64,000 nucleotides of DNA from Nocardiopsis sp. CNT312 (GTDB lineage: Bacteria; Actinomycetota; Actinomycetes; Streptosporangiales; Streptosporangiaceae). Below the pieces are notes generated by a model. The model ran no database searches. It was not told the DNA's origin and saw only the letters and a program-made list of their open reading frames with translations. The translations under genes and the position numbers were made by a program. Positions 58,732 through 64,000 of this stretch are shown here, piece by piece. The first letter of the stretch is position 1, and every line of letters starts with the position of its first letter. Location: positions 196,476 to 260,475 of the forward strand of contig NZ_KI911536.1 in NCBI RefSeq assembly GCF_000515115.1, read 5' to 3'.

Positions 58732-58750
58732 GGGCTTCCCCCGACCGGCT

Positions 58751-58785
58751 CGGGGGCCGGCACGCCCGGAGCAGGCCGGCCCCCG
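58751..58785. terminator. bidirectional hairpin after phoX
   Basis: 11-base arms CGGGGGCCGGC (58751-58761) and GCCGGCCCCCG (58775-58785), 13-base loop, between the convergent stops at 58731 and 58801. Confidence 0.7.
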
Positions 58786-58800
58786 GAGCGGGCGGAGCGG

Positions 58801-59706
58801 TCAGGTGAACAGGTCGTCGGCCCTGGTCGCCCTGGCCGCGCGGCGGACCCAGCGCCTCAGCTCGTCGGGGTCGGTCGAGGAGGTGATCCGGTCGCGGACC
58901 CCGGGGGAGAGCTCGACACCCCGCTCGTCCAGGATCCCCAGGATGGCGTCCGACATGCCCTCGGCCAGCCCCTCGGCCAGCCCCTCGGCCTTGCCCTTGG
59001 CCTGTCCCTCGCGGAAGGGGCGCCCGATCAACTCGGTCTTGAACTCGTAGTCGCGCAGTCGCACGATCTCCTCCAGGGATGCCAGGGCCGCGGCCGACAG
59101 CGCCGCGAGCACGTAGTCAGAGTACAACGAGGACGCCGACGTATCGAGGCTCCTCAGCGCCGTGAAGAGGGCCTCCAGGGCCGCCCGGTCCTCGGTCGGG
59201 TTGGAGGCCATGGCCAGGACCGTCAGCACGGGCCGTTCCTTGGCGACCCGGTGGTCGGTCACCGGTTCGAGCGTGTCCAGGGCGAGCACCGTCGGCCGGA
59301 TCTCGCCGCAGCCCAGATCGATCGGCCTGCTGTAGCGCAGACCCAGGGGGGTGTCGGGCGTCAGCACCAGCAGGGCGACCGGGCACCTGAGCCGGTGCCT
59401 GACGTTGGCGACGTAGGCGGGCCAACTGTAGGGCTTGCGGCTGTCCCAGCCGCGCTGGGGCTCGGTGACGATCGCCAGCACCGGTACCAGGTCGTCGCCT
59501 TCGCCCGGCAGGGGCGGACGTTCGCACACCACGACGTTGTCCGAGGTCAGGTGGGCGATCGCCGTGCTCGTGGCCTCGGCCGCGCCACAGCGCACACGGG
59601 TGTGCTCGGGCAGTGGCTTTCCGGAGACCTCCTGGAGGAGTTCGGCGGCGAAGGCCGGGTCGTTCCGGATCAGGTCGACCGGAAACTCGTGTTCGAATGA
59701 GGGCAT
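58801..59706 (-). CDS. Rpn-like PD-(D/E)XK nuclease-family protein
   Basis: 301 residues from ATG 59706 (MPSFEHEFPVDLIRNDP). This is a large actinomycete family annotated as a transposase-like or Rpn-type protein. The nuclease-fold core is LVPVLAIVTEPQRGWDSRKPYSWPAYVANVRHRLRCPVALLVLTP, where the usual E-x-Q (VEVQ) is here T-E-P-Q. Then come FTALRSLDTSASSLYSDYVLAAL and a coiled, GQAKGKAEGLAEGLAEG hinge, then a C-terminal domain (DAILGILDERGVELSPGVRDRI...DDLF) typical of the group. Rpn proteins promote recombination, but catalysis in this family is unproven. Confidence 0.8.
   Translation of the reverse strand: MPSFEHEFPVDLIRNDPAFAAELLQEVSGKPLPEHTRVRCGAAEATSTAIAHLTSDNVVVCERPPLPGEGDDLVPVLAIVTEPQRGWDSRKPYSWPAYVANVRHRLRCPVALLVLTPDTPLGLRYSRPIDLGCGEIRPTVLALDTLEPVTDHRVAKERPVLTVLAMASNPTEDRAALEALFTALRSLDTSASSLYSDYVLAALSAAALASLEEIVRLRDYEFKTELIGRPFREGQAKGKAEGLAEGLAEGMSDAILGILDERGVELSPGVRDRITSSTDPDELRRWVRRAARATRADDLFT
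58959..58994 (-). repeat. 12-bp tandem repeat in the Rpn-like gene
   Basis: Two exact copies of CCTCGGCCAGCC (58959-58970, 58971-58982) and a partial third, encoding the repeated GLAE turns of the hinge. Confidence 0.7.
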
Positions 59707-59781
59707 GGCGGCAACATAGCCACCCTGCGGGCATCCGCGCAGGTGAACGGCGTAATGGGCGAATTCGTCCCCGTCGCGGGC

Positions 59782-62241
59782 CTACTCCTGCGCACCCTCT
59801 TCCGGCTCCACGGCCACCGTGCCGGCGGTGCCGTCGATCGTGACCACCTGGCCGGTCGCGATCTCGCGGGTGGCGTCGCGCACGCAGATCACCGCGGGGA
59901 TCCCGTACTCGCGGGCCACGGTCGGCCCGTGTGCGACCGGCGACCCGGTCTCGGTCACCACACCCGCCGCCGTCATGAACAGCGGTGTCCACCCCGGGTC
60001 TGTGGTCGGCGCGACCAGGATCTCGCCGGGCTCGATACGCGCCCCGGCGGGATCGCGTACCACCCGCGCCCGGCCGGTGGCCCGGCCCGCGGCACCCGCC
60101 GTCCCCACCAGGGTGCCCTCCTCCGCCGGGGGAGGCGGAAGTACGGCCTCCACGTCGGTGCCGTCGGACAGCAGCAGGCCTGGCACGTGCCCGCGGCGCG
60201 ACTCCCGCCGGTACTCGGCGCGCCGCTCGGCGACCAGGGCCCGGAGGTCGGCCGCCTCGTGGACGGCGGCACCGACCTCCGCCAACCGCAGGAACACGAT
60301 GTCGCCGGGCTCCGCCAACAGGCCCCGCCGGTGGAGGTCCCGGCCGATGAGCAGCAGTTGGCGGCGCTGCTCGGCGAAGGGGATGAGCCAGGCGAACTTG
60401 GCCAGTTCCCGGCAGCCGGCGAGCTCGCGCGAGCGGCGCATGGCCGCGGCGGCGATCCGGCCGCGCACGGGGCGCCGGGCGCGGCCGCGCAGCGACAGCT
60501 CGCTCATCTTCCGGCGGGCCCGCACGGCGGCCCGCTCGAACCGGCGGTCGGGGGCCTGGCCGGGGTCGACCACCCGCAGGTAGTTGGCGATCGTCGCGAA
60601 CAGCGGGGAGGGGTCCTCGGCCCAGCGCGGCAGGCCGATGTCGACCTCGGCCGCGGCCCGGTGGCCGTACTCGTCCAGGAACGCGGAGAGCCCGATCTCG
60701 GGAAGGGCCCCGCGGCGGTGCTGCGCGGCGAGCTCGGCCGGGTCGGTGTCCCGGAACAGGCGGCCGTGTTCCCCGGCACTGCGGGAGACCCGCCACAGCG
60801 CCAGGTCCATCTCCGTGGTGACGTTGTGCGGCATCCCGCCCAGCACGGTCTCCAGTTCCTCCTCGCCTGCCAGGCCGTGCAGCAGGGCGGCGGGGAGCAC
60901 CTGGAGGATGAGCGCGCCGTAGGTCGCCCAGGCCACCCGCCACAGCTGGGGGCCGATGACGGCGGTGCGGGACTCCTCGGCGACGAAGGCCAGCCGCTCG
61001 GCGGTGGTGGCGTCCGGGGCCGGTCCGCCCCGCTCCCGGAGCTCGCCGATCGCACGTGCGGCCCTCTCCCGTGCCCGCTCCGGTCGGGCCAGGGCCGCGC
61101 CGACACCCGCCAGGGCGCGCGGGAGCGTCCGTGCGGTGAGCCTGAGGGCGGTGGGCGCGGGGACGGGCAGCCCCAGACCGGGGCGCGGTGCGAACCTCGG
61201 GTCGTCCAACAGGTATTCGACGCCGCGCCTGGCCTGGGGCCCGTAGAGCTCCAGGGCCGCCGGGAGCCGACCGCGGACCCACGCGCTGCGCATGAAGCCG
61301 GTCAGGTCCATGTACAGGCGTCCGCCGATGGGCACCATGACGAAGGCCCCCGGGCGGGCGTCGCCCTCCACTCCCACGCGGGCGAACGCCTGTTCCATCA
61401 GCCGTGTCAGGGCGTCCATCCCGATCGGGGTGAAGGGTCGGAGCATGCCCTGGGCGTGTCCGGCCTCCATGTACACGCGGGTCCCGCCTCCGGTGGTGGG
61501 CGGCAGGGGGAAGAGCGTGGTGACAGGCCGCGACTGCAGCAGCCACAGCACCCCGTCGGTGTCGTAGGCCCACTCCACGTCCTGTGGTGAGCCGAAGCGG
61601 GCGGCCAGCCGCTGGCCCGCCGCGCGCAGCTCCTCCAGACGCGTGGCGGTCAGGCACCCGCCCCAGGAGACGGCGGGGGTGCCGTCGTCCAGTACGTAGT
61701 GGTCAGCGGTGGTACTGCCGTCGACGACGGCGGTCCCCGGTCCGGGGGAGGCGTCGACGACCGTGGCCGAGCGCCGTCCGGTGAGCGGGTCCGCGGTGAA
61801 CATCACCCCGGCCACCGCGGAGTCGACCATGCGCTGGACGACCACCGCCATGCGGGTGTCCGCGCGGTCGATCCCCGCCCAGGCGCGGTAGGCGTCCGCG
61901 CGTTCGGTGTCGAGCGAGGCCCAGCACCGCCGCACCGCCGCGAACAGCTCCTCGGTCCCCTCCACGTCCAGAGACGTGTCCTGCTGGCCGGCGAAACTGG
62001 CGTCGGGCAGGTCCTCGGCGGTGGCACTGGAGCGCACCGCCACCGGTCCGCCGCCCAGGCGTCCGTAGGCGGCGGCGAGTTCGGCCTTGGGGAGCCGGCC
62101 GGAGGTGTACGCCTCGGTGGTCAGGCAGAATCCGGGCGGCACGCGTTCACCCGCAGCGAGCATCGCGCCGAGCCCTGCGGCCTTGCCGCCGACTGTGTCG
62201 GCCAGGCCCGCGTGGATCTCCTCCAGGCCCTTCACCTGCAT
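59782..62241 (-). CDS. rifampin phosphotransferase-like PEP-utilising protein
   Basis: 819 residues from ATG 62241 (GGGAGGTCGCTCG upstream). The N-terminal ATP-grasp (PPDK-like) domain has GGKAAGLGAML, PPGFCLTTEAY, VAVRSSATAEDLPDASFAGQQDT, RMAVVVQRMV, GVMFTADPLTG and PQDVEWAYD. A long helical middle domain (residues about 290-690) replaces the PEP domain. The C-terminal swivel has GEILVAPTTDPGWTPLF and ETGSPVAHGPTVAREYGIPAV with the phospho-carrier His at about 771. Order and length fit rifampin phosphotransferase (about 865), which inactivates rifamycins using ATP; related PEP-synthase-like proteins without that activity exist. No canonical rifamycin-associated element is seen upstream. Confidence 0.85.
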   Translation of the reverse strand: MQVKGLEEIHAGLADTVGGKAAGLGAMLAAGERVPPGFCLTTEAYTSGRLPKAELAAAYGRLGGGPVAVRSSATAEDLPDASFAGQQDTSLDVEGTEELFAAVRRCWASLDTERADAYRAWAGIDRADTRMAVVVQRMVDSAVAGVMFTADPLTGRRSATVVDASPGPGTAVVDGSTTADHYVLDDGTPAVSWGGCLTATRLEELRAAGQRLAARFGSPQDVEWAYDTDGVLWLLQSRPVTTLFPLPPTTGGGTRVYMEAGHAQGMLRPFTPIGMDALTRLMEQAFARVGVEGDARPGAFVMVPIGGRLYMDLTGFMRSAWVRGRLPAALELYGPQARRGVEYLLDDPRFAPRPGLGLPVPAPTALRLTARTLPRALAGVGAALARPERARERAARAIGELRERGGPAPDATTAERLAFVAEESRTAVIGPQLWRVAWATYGALILQVLPAALLHGLAGEEELETVLGGMPHNVTTEMDLALWRVSRSAGEHGRLFRDTDPAELAAQHRRGALPEIGLSAFLDEYGHRAAAEVDIGLPRWAEDPSPLFATIANYLRVVDPGQAPDRRFERAAVRARRKMSELSLRGRARRPVRGRIAAAAMRRSRELAGCRELAKFAWLIPFAEQRRQLLLIGRDLHRRGLLAEPGDIVFLRLAEVGAAVHEAADLRALVAERRAEYRRESRRGHVPGLLLSDGTDVEAVLPPPPAEEGTLVGTAGAAGRATGRARVVRDPAGARIEPGEILVAPTTDPGWTPLFMTAAGVVTETGSPVAHGPTVAREYGIPAVICVRDATREIATGQVVTIDGTAGTVAVEPEEGAQE

Positions 62242-62332
62242 CGAGCGACCTCCCGGCGGCCGTGGCGGTCGGTTCCCGGAGCGGCGGGGCGCCGCCCTAC
62301 CGCGATAGATGCCCACGGGCGTGCGGCGTACG

Positions 62333-62354
62333 CCTCCCGGCGTAGGCCGGGAGG
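62333..62354. promoter_or_regulatory. inverted repeat between the Rph-like and VOC genes
   Basis: CCTCCCGGC (62333-62341) and GCCGGGAGG (62346-62354) with a 4-base spacer, about 90 bases upstream of the Rph-like start and 100 before the divergent VOC gene. Could be an operator or a hairpin. Confidence 0.4.
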
Positions 62355-62457
62355 GAATCGCAGCTCAGGCCGGGTGTGATTCATGGGACCACCCCATGGT
62401 CTGTGCCGGGATGGGCGGCTCGACGCCCAGCGACGAGGAAGCAAGGAAGGATCGCCA

Positions 62458-63150
62458 TGGACTTCCCCCGCAGCCTCGACCATCTCGTGTACGCCGTTCC
62501 CGACCTGGCCGCGGGCACGGCCGCGTTCGGCGAACGCACCGGTGTGGTCCCCGCCCCGGGCGGACGCCACCCCGTCGGCAGCGCCAACGCCCTGGTCGCG
62601 CTCACGGTGGACCACCGCCGCGCCCCCACTACCTGGAGGTCGTCGGCCCCGACCCCGAACGCGGCGACCCCGGTCCGGTCCGCGTGTTCGGCCTGGACAC
62701 CCCGGAGGAGCCGGCCGCCTTCGCCGTGCGCGCAGACGACCTGGACGTGGCGGTGGAGCGTGCGCGGGCCGCCGGACACGACCCCGGTGACGTCGAGCCC
62801 TGGTCCCGGGCCAGACCCGACTGGACGGTGCTGCGCTGGCGGCTGGCCAAGACCGAGGGCATCCGCCCCGACCCCGTGCCCTTCCTCGTCGGCTGGGGGA
62901 CACGCCCCAGCCCGGACTGGGCGGCCTGCCCTCCCTGGAACCGGTGTCCCTGCGTGCCGAGCACCCCGACCCGTCCGGGACCGAGCGGATCCTCGCGCCG
63001 CTGGTGGTCGGCGTCGGTGCCGAGCCTGTGCCGGAAGCGGTTCTGGAGGGGCCGCGCGGTCGGCTCGTCCTCGGTTCGCGGGGCCGGTCAGGCGCTGTGC
63101 ACGACCGTGTGCCCGGGTCCGCCGACAGGCCCGGGCTCGGGTTCCCGGCG
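62458..63150 (+). pseudogene. VOC/glyoxalase-like gene with two frameshifts
   Basis: ATG 62458 with AAGGAAGGATC starts MDFPRSLDHLVYAVPDLAAG and GGRHPVGSANALVAL, the opening of a Glyoxalase_3-type VOC protein. Near 62615 the coding signal moves to another frame (PRPHYLEVVGPDPERGDPGP, AAFAVRADDLDVAVERARAA, VPFLVGWGTRPSPDW). Near 62920 it shifts again (GLPSLEPVSLRAEHPDPSGT, VPEAVLEGPRGRLVLGSRG). The joined protein would be about 210 residues, normal for the family. Two separate shifts in GC-rich sequence suggest a pseudogene, or base-calling errors. The 3' limit is approximate. Confidence 0.75.
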
Positions 63151-63218
63151 CATCCGTGGACGCGGCGGGGGTCAGCGCTCCGGCCGCTCCGGGCGGTCCG
63201 AGGCGGCCGGAGGCGGGG

Positions 63219-63428
63219 TCACTCCGAGGGCTGGGGGACCGGCGGGCACTCGACGGTCGGGTTGACTCCGAAGTAGTTGAGAGGTCCGACGAAGATGGTC
63301 ACCACGGTGCTGCCCAGGGACGAACAATTGGTTTCCTCCGCGCTGAAGTACCCGCGCTGGAAGGCGGCGAAGATACCGATGACCAGCCACAGCACGACGA
63401 GGACGGAGAGGACGATACTGGTGCGCAC
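63219..63428 (-). CDS. small membrane or exported protein
   Basis: 69 residues from GTG 63428, with AGGAGG seven bases before. One N-terminal hydrophobic helix (SIVLSVLVVLWLVIGIFAAF) is followed by a polar segment with two Cys (ETNCSSLGSTV, NPTVECPPVP) and a second, weaker hydrophobic stretch (TVVTIFVGPLNYFGV). It may be a two-helix membrane protein with an external disulfide. No known family. TTGGGT-N17-TACCCC upstream is a possible promoter. Confidence 0.65.
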   Translation of the reverse strand: MRTSIVLSVLVVLWLVIGIFAAFQRGYFSAEETNCSSLGSTVVTIFVGPLNYFGVNPTVECPPVPQPSE

Positions 63429-63560
63429 TTGGTGCCTCCTGGGGGAAGTGGGCCGACCCTTTCGACGGCCCACGGGGGTAGGAATCGCCGAGTATCTACC
63501 CAACCCGGTGGGTTCCTCACCAGGACGGTAACGCACATAGCGTGGTCGCGAACACAGCCC

Positions 63561-64000
63561 TCACGGATCGAAACGCCAGCGCGTGGGTCCGCACGGGGCC
63601 TCGTCGGAGGGGAAGGCGTACACCGTCGTAGGCACGACGGTGTACACCGCGTACGGCGGCGGCCCGGCGGTCGGGGCGCCCTCCGCGCCAGTGAGGAGGG
63701 CGCCCTCGGCCTGCGGGGCCCACCCGTAGGCCTTCGCGTAGGCGTCGGCGACGCGCCGGACGCGCCCGTGCTCCTTCACCCGCTGGACGGTCCCCTCGAC
63801 CACCACGTCCAGCCCGGCCGCCTGGAAGGCCAGGCTCGCCTGGGGGGACACCGACAGCAGCCGCGCCTTGGCGGTGTCCTCGCCCGAGGCGAAGCAGGGC
63901 CGGCCCGAGGCCCACACCACCAGCAGCGGCCGGGTGTGCGGCGGCCCGTCCTTGCCCGTCACCGTCAGCCAGGACGTTCCGGGCTCCGCCTCCAGCAGGG
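63561..64000 (-). CDS. pyridoxamine 5'-phosphate oxidase-fold protein, partial
   Basis: The frame is open at the right window edge, so the N-terminus is missing and about 146 residues remain. The split-barrel is visible: SWLTVTGKDGPPHTRPLLVVWASGRPCFASGEDTAKARLLSVSPQASLAFQAAGLDVVVEGTVQRVKEHGRV, then AYAKAYGWAPQAEG and TVVPTTVYAFPSDEAPCGPTRWRFDP. The pattern is that of PPOX proteins (FMN or F420). GTG 63962 would be an internal start and is not preferred because the barrel begins upstream. Confidence 0.8.
   Translation of the reverse strand, partial: LLEAEPGTSWLTVTGKDGPPHTRPLLVVWASGRPCFASGEDTAKARLLSVSPQASLAFQAAGLDVVVEGTVQRVKEHGRVRRVADAYAKAYGWAPQAEGALLTGAEGAPTAGPPPYAVYTVVPTTVYAFPSDEAPCGPTRWRFDP

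Noticed and set aside
62242..62457. Rifamycin-associated element upstream of the Rph-like gene
   Set aside because: The expected 19-bp GGGGCTT-type inverted repeat was looked for and not found; only an unrelated 9-bp inverted repeat is there.
1..64000. CRISPR arrays, tRNA or rRNA genes, phage modules
   Set aside because: No spaced direct repeats, cloverleaf sequences, rRNA stretches or structural phage genes were recognised.

Overview
The window is very GC-rich actinobacterial DNA. Almost every codon ends in G or C, GTG and TTG starts are common, and many spacers hold GC-rich hairpins without a T-run. The gene content (HrdB/SigA-type sigma factor, menaquinone genes, DUF397 protein, PHO-box-like repeats, Tat-exported PhoX, WD40 Ser/Thr kinase, TlrC-like ABC-F protein, F420/PPOX-fold proteins) fits a filamentous actinomycete. 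A Nocardiopsis-like genus is my best guess, but the sequence alone does not prove it. I see no rRNA, tRNA, CRISPR array or intact prophage. The window reads as chromosomal core and near-core DNA with a surprising number of decayed genes.

Layout. 0-14 kb: MmcQ/YjbR protein, pyruvate carboxylase, SelW-like, MazG-like and YchJ proteins, a YezG-like protein, an acyl-CoA synthetase, a DUF2786 gene facing a decayed small gene, a formate/nitrite-type channel, a frameshifted DUF1330 gene and a histidine phosphatase. 14-24 kb: DoxX protein with a strong inverted-repeat operator, an IS30 remnant abutting an ABC exporter, a pentapeptide-repeat membrane protein, metallophosphoesterase, SDR, a second DUF2786 gene facing a related decayed small gene, and a P450 that lacks the K-helix ExxR motif. 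24-30 kb: the lactate-oxidation operon lutABC with a divergent FadR/GntR regulator, then glucose-6-phosphate isomerase. 30-40 kb: alpha/beta-hydrolase fragment, long-leader ABC-F gene, WD40 kinase, Spo0M, regulators and the principal sigma factor. 40-48 kb: a TetR/DUF2867 divergent pair with twin palindromic operators, then the menaquinone genes menE / menB-menC-menD and a DUF952-cupin fusion. 48-52 kb: DUF397, then a CdaR regulator, glycerate kinase and GntP permease (glycerate/sugar-acid use). 52-64 kb: a methyltransferase pseudogene, VOC protein, a truncated NmrA-type gene, a methyltransferase, a Na+/H+ antiporter, PPOX proteins, PhoX, an Rpn-like nuclease-family protein, a rifampin-phosphotransferase-like protein, a frameshifted VOC gene and a small membrane protein.

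How the genes work together. Central metabolism is well represented: pyruvate carboxylase, lactate oxidation to pyruvate, Pgi, glycerate uptake and phosphorylation, and menaquinone synthesis for the respiratory chain that Lut-type oxidation feeds. Four regulatory regions can be read directly: twin TATACG/CGTATA palindromes at the TetR/DUF2867 pair, a pair of ATTGGTnnGATC sites at lut, a 15-bp-arm inverted repeat over the DoxX promoter, and PHO-box-like repeats before PhoX. Five genes carry a TANNNT -10 box 6-7 bases before the start codon and are probably leaderless.

No single large unknown system is evident. The most unusual items are the ExxR-less P450 with a repeat-bearing tail, the two paralogous DUF2786/decayed-ORF loci about 12 kb apart, and the cluster of frameshifted or truncated genes. 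Some of those frameshifts sit in G-runs and could be sequence errors. All functional calls come from reading motifs; no database search was possible.
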